From Actinomycetes bacterium (GTDB taxonomy: Bacteria; Actinomycetota; Acidimicrobiia; Acidimicrobiales; Acidimicrobiaceae), in assembly GCA_021822605.1 (NCBI GenBank), contig JAKAQL010000020.1, forward strand, positions 1 to 35,921: a stretch of 35,921 bases of DNA, written 5' to 3'. The position numbers and the translations under genes were made by a program. Below the pieces are notes generated by a model. That model was not told the DNA's origin, did not search any database, and saw nothing but the letters and a program-made list of their open reading frames with translations. The first letter of the stretch is position 1, and every line of letters begins with the position of its first letter. Shown in pieces: positions 7,400 to 16,991 of this stretch.

Positions 7400-9372
7400 T
7401 GAGTGCGCCCCAGCTCGCAACCCTTGGCATGATGATCGCTGTGGCACTCCTGCTTGTGGGTGCTGGCCTCAATCTGCTGCGTCTCTCTTCCCGGTTCCCA
7501 GTTATTGCTCACAGAGTGGTATTGATTGGTGTGCTCATCGCGTTGGTCGCTGATATCGCTGGTCTGCCAAGGGGAACGAGCTCGCTGCGTCTGTTCGTCC
7601 TCGGGAACCAGCCCCTGGTGTGGCACATGGACACCGCATCGCTGCTCATCTTGGCCCCCGCTTGGTTGGCCGTAGCCTTGGCGGTCGCGGTACGCAGTCA
7701 CCAGGGCGGTTGGTGGTCACTTGGTGTCGCGACTGCGCTGATAGGTGTTTTCTGTCTTGCGGGTTTGAATAATGGTGCCGCAATGATTATCGGCTGGGAG
7801 CTCATGAGTCTGGGTAGTGCGGTGATGATCCTTTCCATCCGGTCCGATACCAGAGGTTCTAAGGCGACTCTGACGATGTTGGCACTCCTTGAGGTCGGCA
7901 GTGTCGCTCTCGTCATGGCTGTCGCACTGTTGGGGCCACATCTTGGATTCGCTGGTTTCCGGGGTGACTGGGGTGCTCGCGGCATCGTAGTCTCCTCCAT
8001 CATCGGCCTGCTCTTCCTGGTTGGTTTTGGAGCCAAGCTGGGGGTGGCGCCGCTGTATGCGTGGGTGGCCGAGACGTACGGATCTGCCGATGGACCGACC
8101 GGCGCTATTTTTTCATCGCTGATTCTGAACACAGCGTACTTCGCCCTGGGTCGTGCGTTGCTGCGATGGCTTCCGGTTCACGCGAGTTCGACGCTGTTTC
8201 TTGGGGTGACGGTCGCAGCTCTTGGCATGCTCTCGGCGATCATCGCAATTCTCTACGCTTTTCAACAGGGAGATTGGCGTCGGCTGCTCTCCTTGTCCGG
8301 TGTAGAAAATGGAGGCATCGCTATTGGAGCACTTGGAGCGGCGCTGATTTTTCAAGCGGGAGGGCAACAGGAGCTCGCCGGGCTTTGCTGGTTGATCGGG
8401 ATCCTGCACTTGATGGGTCATAGCCTCGCGAAGGCAGGTCTGTTTCTCGCTGCATCAGTCAAGAAGGAGCGAGATGGGAATCATCGGATTGTCCAGACTG
8501 GCCTCGGACATGAGTACCCTTGGACGGTGGGGGTCGGAGGTCTGATCGCGTCCATGAGCCTATCGGCCATGCCGCCAGCGATGGGATTTGTCACCGAATG
8601 GCTCCTCTTTGAGGCACTCTTCCACGACTTCACTCTTGCCTCGTTGGCCGGACGGACGACCCTTATTCTTGTGGGAGCGGGACTTGCACTTTCAGCGGCA
8701 TTGAGCCTGGCGACGTTTGTCAAACTCTATGGCGTAGGGCTCCTCGGTGCCAGGCGACCAGGCAGATCGGTCGCCGTCGGTCACCGACTCGCAGTACTCG
8801 TTCTTGGGCTGGCGAATCTCACTGGGGCCATCAGTCTCGTTTTTTGGGAGTCATTGATGTGGCGCGCGTCATGGCCAGATCCTGCGAGTGCGAAGGCTCT
8901 TGTGAATGGTTTATTGATCGTCCCCTTATCGGATAGCTTTGCCTTTATCTCACCGGTTCAATTGATGATTGTGGGGGTACTCTTTGCGTGTGTTCCAATC
9001 GCGCTGCTGCTGCGTCGATCAAAGTCGCGTCGAGTGCCGCTCTGGAGTGGAGGGGAGACCGTGGACGTGGTGGCGAGCGCGACCACAGCCTTTGGTTTCT
9101 CTAATCCGTTGCGGACTGTCTATTCATTTCTCTACCGTCCGAAGACATCGTCTGAACGCACCTATCGTGACCAGGGCTATGTACTTGAACAGGCCACGTA
9201 CCACACGAGGGAGGCCCCGATCCTTGGAGCTGGTTTGATCCAGTCGTTGCGCCGGGGAGTCAACCGTCTTGCTCGAGTGCTGAGTCCCCTTCAAGGGGGT
9301 CAACTCAACGTGTACCTGAGCTATCTCTTCATCCTGTTCTTGGTCGTAGTGCTCGCCATCTTCGTGCACTGA
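7399..9372 (+). CDS. hyfB: HyfB-like antiporter-type subunit (NuoL family)
   Basis: 657 residues, about 14-16 helices. ATG 7399 shares a base pair run with the upstream TGA, behind GGGAGG with a 5-base gap; a TTG three bases earlier is less likely. WELMSLGSAVMIL and GFGAKLGVAPLYAWVAETYG match the HyfB/NuoL core. The usual PxHxWLPxAH signature is changed to PLYAWVAETY, so the channel histidines are lost while the Lys of GAKLG is kept. A cytosolic C-terminal segment (about 540-620, SGGETVD to PLQGGQLNVYLSYL) is the tail seen in HyfB and related proteins. It is the last gene of the operon, followed by 163 bases without a gene. Confidence 0.82.
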   Translation: MSAPQLATLGMMIAVALLLVGAGLNLLRLSSRFPVIAHRVVLIGVLIALVADIAGLPRGTSSLRLFVLGNQPLVWHMDTASLLILAPAWLAVALAVAVRSHQGGWWSLGVATALIGVFCLAGLNNGAAMIIGWELMSLGSAVMILSIRSDTRGSKATLTMLALLEVGSVALVMAVALLGPHLGFAGFRGDWGARGIVVSSIIGLLFLVGFGAKLGVAPLYAWVAETYGSADGPTGAIFSSLILNTAYFALGRALLRWLPVHASSTLFLGVTVAALGMLSAIIAILYAFQQGDWRRLLSLSGVENGGIAIGALGAALIFQAGGQQELAGLCWLIGILHLMGHSLAKAGLFLAASVKKERDGNHRIVQTGLGHEYPWTVGVGGLIASMSLSAMPPAMGFVTEWLLFEALFHDFTLASLAGRTTLILVGAGLALSAALSLATFVKLYGVGLLGARRPGRSVAVGHRLAVLVLGLANLTGAISLVFWESLMWRASWPDPASAKALVNGLLIVPLSDSFAFISPVQLMIVGVLFACVPIALLLRRSKSRRVPLWSGGETVDVVASATTAFGFSNPLRTVYSFLYRPKTSSERTYRDQGYVLEQATYHTREAPILGAGLIQSLRRGVNRLARVLSPLQGGQLNVYLSYLFILFLVVVLAIFVH

Positions 9373-9535
9373 AGAAGTAGCTCCGTGAGCCAAGATCATC
9401 CCGTTGGAAGGTCGGTGACCATTCAGTGTGATGATGCTGCCTTTACACTGGGGGTGATGCTATCCTTGACGCCCATTGTTTCCCCGATGCGTGACTCATC
9501 ACCCGTGATGGTCGATCTTTCCTGATGAGGCCCCA

Positions 9536-11068
9536 GTGACAAGTTCTCGTGCTCGCGGCGTGTTGATTGCAGGCACCGGTTCCAATGTTGGAAAGTCATT
9601 GATCGTTACCGGTCTCTTGCGTTGGTGCCGCCATCGAGGAATTGCGGTTGCACCATTCAAGGGTCAGAATATGGCGTTGAACTCGGCTGTAACCATCGAC
9701 GGTGGAGAGGTCGCTCGAGCCCAGGCGGTTCAGGCTCGCGCTGCTGGGGTTGATCTCAGCGTTGCGATGAACCCAGTGCTCATCAAACCAACTGGAAAAC
9801 AGCGATCGCAGCTGATTGTACGCGGTCGTCCGGTCGGTGAAATCGCTAGTGGTCGATGGATAGCGACAAAACGTGAGCTGCTCGCTACCGTCGTCGCGGC
9901 CTTTGAAGAGCTGAGTGTGTCTTACGAGCTGATCATCGCCGAGGGAGCAGGGTCTGCTGCCGAGATCAACCTTTTAGAGGGTGATCTAGCCAATCTTAGG
10001 TTTGCGCAAGCGGTAGGACTCGGAACGGTCCTCGTGGGCGACTTGGAGCCAGGGGGTGTTCTTGCATCGATCTACGGTCACTACACGCTGCTGCCAGAGG
10101 CATACCGGAGTCTGTTGCGAGGTTTTGTGATCAACCGTGTCAGGGGCGACGGAAGTATTCTCCAACCCGGCATCGAGGTACTCACACGACGACTTGGGAC
10201 CCGCTGGTTTGGAAACCTGCCGATGATCGATGGGTACCTTCCAGGCGAGGATGCCATCAACCTCGGCACGACACAGCCTGGTCTGTGGAGACCGACTGCG
10301 ACAGGGAATCGACGGGTGAGTCAGGCTCCAATCCGGGTGCGAGTGGTGGAGTTGCCCTATTTGGCGAACTACACCGACTTTGACCCACTTACCCTGGAAC
10401 CCGACGTCGATCTTCGCTTTGTCCGGCGGGCCGAGGATCTCGGCGATGCCGATCTCGTCATTCTGCCAGGAACCAAAGCGACGGTCACCGCGCTCTCATG
10501 GCTGAGGTCAGCAGGATTTGCACCGCAGCTCGAACGTGTTCTCGAGCAGGGGTGTTGGCTTCTTGGCATCTGCGGTGGTTATCAGATCCTCGCCGAGCAG
10601 ATCGATGACAGTGTCGAGTCGGAGGCGGGTCATGTCAACGGTCTCGGTCTCCTAAGAGCTGAGGTGGTCTTCGAGGCGGAGAAGGTATTGGCCAACGTCG
10701 TTGGGGTAGCTCCTGGCTTCCATCAGGCGCGGGTAGCTGGTTACCAAATTCATCATGGACGTGTCCTTGCAAAGGAAGATCCGTTCTTTATGTTGGAGGG
10801 TGCTGATCACGGACAAGGTGACGCGTTGGTGCCTGAGGGGGCAAGTCGCGAGGGGCAGATCTATGGGACCACACTCCATGGCCTTTTTGATGAGGACACG
10901 CTGCGCTCACACTTTCTCTCGTCGCTCGCCCGGTCCCGTGGACGCTCCTTCACGAGTCAGCTGCACTTTGACGATTTGCTGGAGACGAGCCTCGATCATC
11001 TTGGAGAGATTGTTGGCGCGAGCCTCGATGTTTTCCAGCTTCTGGGACTTACGAGTCCAGGCGGCTAG
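9536..11068 (+). CDS. cobQ: Cobyric acid synthase CobQ
   Basis: 510 residues, normal for the family. GTG start with GAGG about 6 bases upstream. The N-terminal ATP-binding domain has the P-loop GTGSNVGKS, then GQNMALNSAV and the family signature AEGAGSAAEINL. The C-terminal type I glutamine amidotransferase domain has the nucleophile C346 in LLGICGGYQIL and H448 in TLHGLFDED. CobQ amidates the b, d, e and g side chains of adenosylcobyrinic a,c-diamide with glutamine nitrogen in the cytosol. It starts a cobalamin cluster: cobN begins 41 bases downstream. No B12-box or cobalamin-riboswitch signature is visible in the 163 bases upstream. Confidence 0.95.
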   Translation: MTSSRARGVLIAGTGSNVGKSLIVTGLLRWCRHRGIAVAPFKGQNMALNSAVTIDGGEVARAQAVQARAAGVDLSVAMNPVLIKPTGKQRSQLIVRGRPVGEIASGRWIATKRELLATVVAAFEELSVSYELIIAEGAGSAAEINLLEGDLANLRFAQAVGLGTVLVGDLEPGGVLASIYGHYTLLPEAYRSLLRGFVINRVRGDGSILQPGIEVLTRRLGTRWFGNLPMIDGYLPGEDAINLGTTQPGLWRPTATGNRRVSQAPIRVRVVELPYLANYTDFDPLTLEPDVDLRFVRRAEDLGDADLVILPGTKATVTALSWLRSAGFAPQLERVLEQGCWLLGICGGYQILAEQIDDSVESEAGHVNGLGLLRAEVVFEAEKVLANVVGVAPGFHQARVAGYQIHHGRVLAKEDPFFMLEGADHGQGDALVPEGASREGQIYGTTLHGLFDEDTLRSHFLSSLARSRGRSFTSQLHFDDLLETSLDHLGEIVGASLDVFQLLGLTSPGG

Positions 11069-11109
11069 CCTGTTCTAGGGCCGGCGCTAGGGTCCAACGG
11101 GAGGAATGC

Positions 11110-14100
11110 GTGGAGAAGTTTGTCTATCTGACCAATGCCGATACTGAGGTCCTGGCTTTGCGCAGCGTCTGGGAGGACCTGGGGGAGGACTTCGGACTGG
11201 TCGTGCGCCAGATCGATACGTTGACCGAGGTCGATGATCTCATCGATCATGCCCGCATCGTTGTTGTCCGTCTGCTCGGTGGTGCCCAGGCGAGCCGATG
11301 GTTTCTCCAGATTGTCGCTCGCTGTCGACAGCGCGACATCCCTCTTGTGAGCTACCCCGGGGACAATGCTCTCGATCGAGAGATGATGGAGGCATCCACG
11401 GTATCTGCTGGCATTTGGGAGGAGGGGTTCCGATACTTGGTCGAGGGGGGAGTGGCTAATCTTGGGAACTTTGTCCGCTTCCTTTCTGATACCGTCACAA
11501 GAACTGGCTACGGCTTCGGCGCTCTCGAAGAGGTGCCAGCTTTTGGCTGCCTCATGCGCACGGCTCACGATGAGCCGGTCGGCCGCATCGCGGTGATCAT
11601 CTACCGTGCCCACGTCATCTCCGGCAATTTATCCTTTGTTCGAGATCTTGTGGACGTTGCGGTACAGAACCGATTGGCGATCGATGTCTATTATGCCTAT
11701 TCACTGCGTGTTGGCGAAGGGGAATCCTCGGTGGTGGGGTTGATCAGTGAGACTCCACCCGATGTCATTTTGGCGACGGTTCTTGCTGCTGGCCACGCCG
11801 ACGCACTGGCTTGGGAGGCAGGCGGACTCGCCGACCTTGGTGTGCCGGTTTTGCAGGCGCTCATTGCGACGACACCACGGTCGCAATGGCAGGAGAGCCA
11901 GGCGGGGCTTCGTCCAGTTGATGTGGCGATGAATGTTGCGATGCCGGAGTTCGATGGCCGCATCATCACCATCCCAATCGCCTTCAAAGAGTTAATCGAT
12001 GAGGATGAGGGTTTTGGTGCAAACATCAGCGCCTATCGACTGGATCATGAGCGTACCCAGCGTTTGATGGACCTGACTCTTCGTCTTGTCCGTCTTCGAC
12101 ACAAGGAGAATGCCACCAAGCGGATCGCGATTGTCCTCTCAGCGTATCCAACCAAGCGTTCGCGACTCGGCAACGCGGTCGGACTCGATACCCCAGCGAG
12201 TCTGATGGCCCTTGCCCGTCGGATGGAACAGGAGGGTTACCATATCCTGGGGCTGCTCGACGATGCGGACACACTCATGGCTCGTCTTGGCGATCTGATC
12301 GATTACGAGCATCCTTCGGTGAGGTCGGGTGGTGGAATCGCTCTCCCGGTTGACACCTATACCCGCTGGTTCCATACCCTGCCTGATGAGTTGCAGACGG
12401 CTGTGATCGCAAATTGGGGACCGCCACCAGGGTCGATCTACCTCGAGGATGATCGACTCGTCTTCCCCGCGTTGCAGTTTGGCAACCTGACAGTGGCGAT
12501 TCAGCCGCCACGAGGTTATGGCGAGAACCCGATTGCGATTTACCACTCACCCGAACTGCCACCGACGCACCACTATCTGGCCTTTTATCACTGGTTGGAG
12601 GCCATCGCCGACGTTGATGCTCTCTGCCATCTAGGGAAGCACGGAACCGCTGAATGGCTTCCAGGTAAATCAGTTGGCATGGGACCGACCTGTTATCCCG
12701 ATACGATCCTTGGGGCGTTGCCGGTTATCTATCCCTTCGTAATCAACGATCCAGGGGAGGGAACTCAGGCGAAACGACGCACGCATGCGGTTCTCGTTGG
12801 CCATCTTGTGCCGCCGATGACCCGGGCGGAGAGCTATGGTGACCTTGCACGGCTTGAGATGTTGATGGACGAGCATCAACGGATCAGTGCGCTCGATCCC
12901 GAGAAACTACCAGCCATTCGGGCGGAGATCTGGAACCTGATCGAAGCGGCGCGGCTCCACGAGGATATGGGCGTCACCGACACCCCTGACGTTGAACAGG
13001 ATCTCTTTGACGATTTTCTCCTCCACGTAGACGGTTATCTGTGCGAGCTCAAAGATTCTCTCATTCGAGGTGGGCTCCATATTCTTGGTGATCCGCCAGT
13101 TGGTCAGGCACTGATCGATATGTTGGTCGCGATCACGCGAATGCCACAACTCAACGCCGGAGCCCTGCGGCCATTGGTCACAGGTGGGTCAACTACTCCC
13201 ACGAGGCTCGAGATGGATGAGGATGACGAGCGAGTGACCGAGCTTCTTTGGGCCTACGCTGATCACCGCTACGATATGAAAATCTTTGATGATTTCGATT
13301 TCTGCCAATCGCTTGGACTCGAGTACCCCCTTGGTGATGAGCTGAGAGAGGTGCTGCAATGGATTGGCGCGGTGTTGGTGCCGAATCTGGAGGCGACTAC
13401 TGGAGAACTCGATGCGGTCCTAGCGGCACTGAAGGGCCAGGCGATTGCCGCCGGACCTTCTGGGGCTCCGACTCGGGGGATGGCGCACGCGCTACCGACG
13501 GGCCGAAATTTTTACTCGGTTGACCCGCGATCATTACCAACGCAGATCTCATTCCTCACTGGCCAACGCCTAGCTGAGGCGATGGTTCTTCGGTTCGTGG
13601 CCGAGCACGACGGTCGCTATCCGAGGAGCGTCGGCGTCGTGCTCTGGGGAACGGCAGCTATGCGTACAGGGGGAGATGACATCTCAACTGTCCTGGCACT
13701 GCTTGGGGTTTGGCCGGAGTGGGATCAGATTTCGCACCGTGTGAACGGACTCCGTGTGGTGCCGATCGAAGAGCTCGGCCGGCCACGGGTGGATGTTACC
13801 TGTCGTATCTCCGGCTTCTTTCGTGACGCCTTCCCTGGGGCGATTGACCTACTCGACGAGGCATTCGAGCTGGTGGCGAAGGAGACCTCCGAGGGTGAGC
13901 TCAACCCAGTCGCGCAAGCCGGGGTCACCGAGAGAATCTTTGGCCCGTCGCCACGTTCCTATGGTTCAGGGATTTTGCCGCTTCTTGAGAGCCGATCGTG
14001 GCATGATGATCGTGACCTGTCGGAGGTCTACTTGACGTGGAGCGGATTCAGCTACTCCCGCAGCGGACACGGGGTGCCTAACCGTCGCCTGCTTGAACAG

Positions 14101-14652
14101 CGACTCGAGACACTCGAGGTGGCGTATAAGGCGCAGGATAACCGGGAGCATGACATCTTTGACTCCGATGACTACCTCCAGGATCACGGTGGTATGGTCG
14201 CGGCGGCTCGGGCGCTAGGGGCCCGCGACGTTCAGGGATACTTTGGCGACTCTGCTGACCCACAACGACCTAGGGTTCGCGGAATCGAGGAGGAGGCCGC
14301 GAGGGTGGTCCGCTCGCGTGTGCTGAATCCGAAGTGGTTGGATGCGATGATGAACCATGGTTACAAGGGCGCCTTTGAGATGGCAGCAACGGTCGATTAT
14401 CTCTTTGGTTACGACGCAACCGCACACGTAGCCAAGGACTGGATGTACGACGCTGTGCAGGACAGTTATGTCGACGACTCGAACCGACGGGCTTTCCTCA
14501 CAAAGGTCAACCCTACTGCGTTGGTATCGATTTGTGAGCGGTTACTCGAGGCTCACGAGCGAGGTATGTGGGCGGCGTCGCCAGAGCGAATATCCGATCT
14601 GCGCAGGGCAATTGTCGGTATCGAGGGTGATCTTGAGGCGGATGCAAGATGA
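11110..14652 (+). CDS. cobN: Cobaltochelatase large subunit CobN
   Basis: 1180 residues. GTG start with GGAGGA just upstream (about 11101-11106); the nearby ATG at 11106 is out of frame. The core matches CobN/ChlH porphyrin-metallation subunits: LGKHGTAEWLPGKSVGMG, then PVIYPFVINDPGEGTQAKRR and a later SYGDLARLEMLMDEH. CobN binds hydrogenobyrinic acid a,c-diamide and inserts Co2+ with ATP hydrolysis by the AAA+ partner. Its place between cobQ and a ChlI-ChlD fusion argues for cobalt rather than magnesium. The stop overlaps the next start (ATGA), so chelatase subunits are probably made in fixed ratio. Confidence 0.93.
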   Translation: MEKFVYLTNADTEVLALRSVWEDLGEDFGLVVRQIDTLTEVDDLIDHARIVVVRLLGGAQASRWFLQIVARCRQRDIPLVSYPGDNALDREMMEASTVSAGIWEEGFRYLVEGGVANLGNFVRFLSDTVTRTGYGFGALEEVPAFGCLMRTAHDEPVGRIAVIIYRAHVISGNLSFVRDLVDVAVQNRLAIDVYYAYSLRVGEGESSVVGLISETPPDVILATVLAAGHADALAWEAGGLADLGVPVLQALIATTPRSQWQESQAGLRPVDVAMNVAMPEFDGRIITIPIAFKELIDEDEGFGANISAYRLDHERTQRLMDLTLRLVRLRHKENATKRIAIVLSAYPTKRSRLGNAVGLDTPASLMALARRMEQEGYHILGLLDDADTLMARLGDLIDYEHPSVRSGGGIALPVDTYTRWFHTLPDELQTAVIANWGPPPGSIYLEDDRLVFPALQFGNLTVAIQPPRGYGENPIAIYHSPELPPTHHYLAFYHWLEAIADVDALCHLGKHGTAEWLPGKSVGMGPTCYPDTILGALPVIYPFVINDPGEGTQAKRRTHAVLVGHLVPPMTRAESYGDLARLEMLMDEHQRISALDPEKLPAIRAEIWNLIEAARLHEDMGVTDTPDVEQDLFDDFLLHVDGYLCELKDSLIRGGLHILGDPPVGQALIDMLVAITRMPQLNAGALRPLVTGGSTTPTRLEMDEDDERVTELLWAYADHRYDMKIFDDFDFCQSLGLEYPLGDELREVLQWIGAVLVPNLEATTGELDAVLAALKGQAIAAGPSGAPTRGMAHALPTGRNFYSVDPRSLPTQISFLTGQRLAEAMVLRFVAEHDGRYPRSVGVVLWGTAAMRTGGDDISTVLALLGVWPEWDQISHRVNGLRVVPIEELGRPRVDVTCRISGFFRDAFPGAIDLLDEAFELVAKETSEGELNPVAQAGVTERIFGPSPRSYGSGILPLLESRSWHDDRDLSEVYLTWSGFSYSRSGHGVPNRRLLEQRLETLEVAYKAQDNREHDIFDSDDYLQDHGGMVAAARALGARDVQGYFGDSADPQRPRVRGIEEEAARVVRSRVLNPKWLDAMMNHGYKGAFEMAATVDYLFGYDATAHVAKDWMYDAVQDSYVDDSNRRAFLTKVNPTALVSICERLLEAHERGMWAASPERISDLRRAIVGIEGDLEADAR

Positions 14653-16370
14653 GTAGTCAACTCGCCTTTGATGCCGTCGTCGGTCAGTCGAAGGCGAAGC
14701 TAGCGTTGCGGCTGTTAGCGGTCGATCCCACCATCGGAGGTGTGTTGCTCGTTGGTCCCCCAGGCTCAGCGAAGACGACGCTCGCCAGAGGATTGGCAAA
14801 GCTGCTTGGGGCGGCTGCTCCATTCATTGAGATTCCCCTCGGCTCCACTGAGGACCGCGTGAAGGGTAGTATCGACGTCGCCTCGGTCCTTGCAGGGGGA
14901 GAGGTGCGAGTCCAGAACGGCTTGCTTGCGATGGCGCATGGCGGCGTGCTCTACATCGATGAGATCAATCTGCTCGCCGACCACGTTGTTGATCTCATTC
15001 TTGATGCAGCAGCAACGGGTGTAAACCGCGTTGAGCGCGATGCGGTATCCGTTGTTCAACCAGCACGCTTCTCGTTGATAGGAACGATGAATCCCGAAGA
15101 AGGTGAACTCCGTCCTCAGCTTCTCGATCGCTTCGCAATGACCGTACAGGTGGATCCGCTGATGGATCCAAACGATCGCCAGCTCGCATTGCGGCGGCGA
15201 CTAGATGCGGAACTCGATCGGGAGGTCGACTTGAACGCGGACGCAATCGCCGGGGTTGCGATCGACGAAGCCCGTGCCCATCTGATGGAGGTTGCTCTCG
15301 AGGCACAGCTGGAGGGAATCGCCCGCCGCTGTGCGGAACTGGGCATCGGATCGCTTCGCGCTGATGTTGCCGTTGCGAAAGCTGCGAGGGCAAACGCTGC
15401 GCTCAGTGGCAGGAACTGGGTGGAGGAGTCAGACGTTGATTGCGTGATGGAGCTGATCGTGGGGCATCGCCAGCGGCTGGAACCTCCCTCTGGCCAGCCA
15501 AGGTCTCGGCCAGGGCCCGATGAGCCTCCAAATCGTCAAGAGGAGCAACAGGGGGACCAGCCTGACACAGGCGCGGATAACACCGATGTCTCCTCGCACG
15601 GAAGTGGCTACGGCGGATCAGATGGCAGCATCCGCGATCTTCCGGAGGAACCATCACAAGCGAACTTTGGAGAGCGCCTGGCCTCGTTGACGAGGAGGAA
15701 GGGAAACGTCGAAGGTCAAGGTGCGGAGGTTGCTCGTCATCATGAAGTTGTGAAGTCTGGTGCTTTTTCGTTGACACGCACCATCGTGGCCCGGCTTGGG
15801 CGTAGCGGTCCTGGGGGATTGTCACCCGAGGATGTTCGATATCTTGAGATCGAACGAGCTCAAAAACGTTGTGTCATCTTCGTTGTCGATGTCTCTGCCT
15901 CGGTTGCGGGTCGAGAGGCGACAGCGCTCGTGATTGAGGCGATAGAGCAGTTGCTTGGTACTGCCTACAGGGAGCGAGCACAGGTGGCGGTCGTCTCTTT
16001 CGGAGGCGAGACCGCGCAGGTCAGCTTGCGGCCGACCCGATCGCTCGAGGTCGCGCGAACGAGGCTGCTTGGTCTTGAACGCGCCGGTAGAACCCCGCTG
16101 GCACGGGGTCTTGCTGCTGGTCGAGATCTCGCTCTTGACTTGAGGAGGCGAGGAACGGAACCCCTCTTAGTGGTGCTCACTGATGCGCGTCCCAACGAAG
16201 TCGGCATCGATGATCCTTTCGCCGCCGCCCTTGATCAGGCTAGACGGTTGGCCAAAGGAGGACTAGAGGTAGTCATCGTTGATCTTGAGTCAAATACCTT
16301 CAGATTGGGGTTCGCCGAACAGCTAGCACAGGCGGCCAACGCATTGTACGTGCAAGCCCAGGCCTCATAG
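14649..16370 (+). CDS. ChlI-ChlD fused AAA+/VWA chelatase subunit
   Basis: 573 residues. Residues 1-270 are a ChlI-type AAA+ ATPase: Walker A GPPGSAKTT (K42), Walker B VLYIDEINLL, and GTMNPEEGELRPQLLDRF. A Pro/Gln/Asp-rich linker (about 275-330) leads to a von Willebrand A domain with an intact MIDAS motif DVSAS (D414, S416, S418) and VLTDARPNE. The protein replaces the separate CobS/CobT pair: many actinobacteria pair CobN with such a fusion. ATG overlaps the cobN stop. It is short for a ChlD-like protein because the ChlI-like half lacks extra inserts. Magnesium chelatase is the alternative reading, but no chlorophyll genes are present. Confidence 0.88.
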   Translation: MSSQLAFDAVVGQSKAKLALRLLAVDPTIGGVLLVGPPGSAKTTLARGLAKLLGAAAPFIEIPLGSTEDRVKGSIDVASVLAGGEVRVQNGLLAMAHGGVLYIDEINLLADHVVDLILDAAATGVNRVERDAVSVVQPARFSLIGTMNPEEGELRPQLLDRFAMTVQVDPLMDPNDRQLALRRRLDAELDREVDLNADAIAGVAIDEARAHLMEVALEAQLEGIARRCAELGIGSLRADVAVAKAARANAALSGRNWVEESDVDCVMELIVGHRQRLEPPSGQPRSRPGPDEPPNRQEEQQGDQPDTGADNTDVSSHGSGYGGSDGSIRDLPEEPSQANFGERLASLTRRKGNVEGQGAEVARHHEVVKSGAFSLTRTIVARLGRSGPGGLSPEDVRYLEIERAQKRCVIFVVDVSASVAGREATALVIEAIEQLLGTAYRERAQVAVVSFGGETAQVSLRPTRSLEVARTRLLGLERAGRTPLARGLAAGRDLALDLRRRGTEPLLVVLTDARPNEVGIDDPFAAALDQARRLAKGGLEVVIVDLESNTFRLGFAEQLAQAANALYVQAQAS

Positions 16371-16991
16371 GGGTCCAAGCTCTTAGCTGGCAGACCGCTT
16401 ATTGGGAGATGCCAATCGCTATCTTGGTGAGGTAGTATCGCCGGCAGTAGGGCGGCTCTAGCAGGAGCGGAGTCACTTGGGATGATCATGTTGGTAACCG
16501 GTGATCGTGTGGGTATCGCCAACACGTTGGCGAGGTCGATGACGCGATATCGGGCCGACGCATCATCAACGCGGCGAGTTCGACCGTCGGCTCGGCACTC
16601 TTTGTCCGTGGTGGCGTTGGAGCCAGATCGGGGCCAGTGACCGTTACCTGTTCCTCGCCCCCCCACCTCTGTCCCATGACGAACAACATCTCTTTGGTGG
16701 CGGGGGCGATGCCCAGGAGGGGTGCCAATGCGGCTCAGTCATTCGAGGCTGGAGACATCGTCGTGGGTCGAACGAACCGACTCAGATGGCTCTGGCCAAC
16801 TGGGGTAGAGGCGACGAGGATCGTGGAGGCGCAGGCCCTGATGACCGCAGGGGTGCTACGCTGGCGACTCGGAGGGTGAGCTCGCCCAATGAATGTGAAC
16901 ACATGGTTTCATCTGGTCTCCGATGATTGCCAAGTGAGACGGTCGATCTAGGCTGGATATTGAGCATCGCGATCCAACAGGGGGGTCTAGC
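16371..16991. other. 620-base stretch without a clear gene
   Basis: A plus-strand frame is open from about 16503 to 16879, but has no good start or ribosome binding site and no motif I recognise. A different plus frame opens with ATG 16482 and reads LVTGDRVGIANTLAR before running out. Together they could be a frame-broken gene, yet I cannot assign a family. The last ~110 bases may hold the lspA promoter. I see no strong hairpin or repeat. Confidence 0.35.

Noticed and set aside
2000-9372. Functional NiFe hydrogenase-4 / formate hydrogenlyase
   Set aside because: The large subunit has one cysteine and neither NiFe-binding CxxC pair, and no formate dehydrogenase or maturation gene is present in the window.
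9373-9535. Cobalamin riboswitch ahead of cobQ
   Set aside because: The gap is only 163 bases and shows no B12-box or the long conserved core; only a 6-bp inverted repeat is present.
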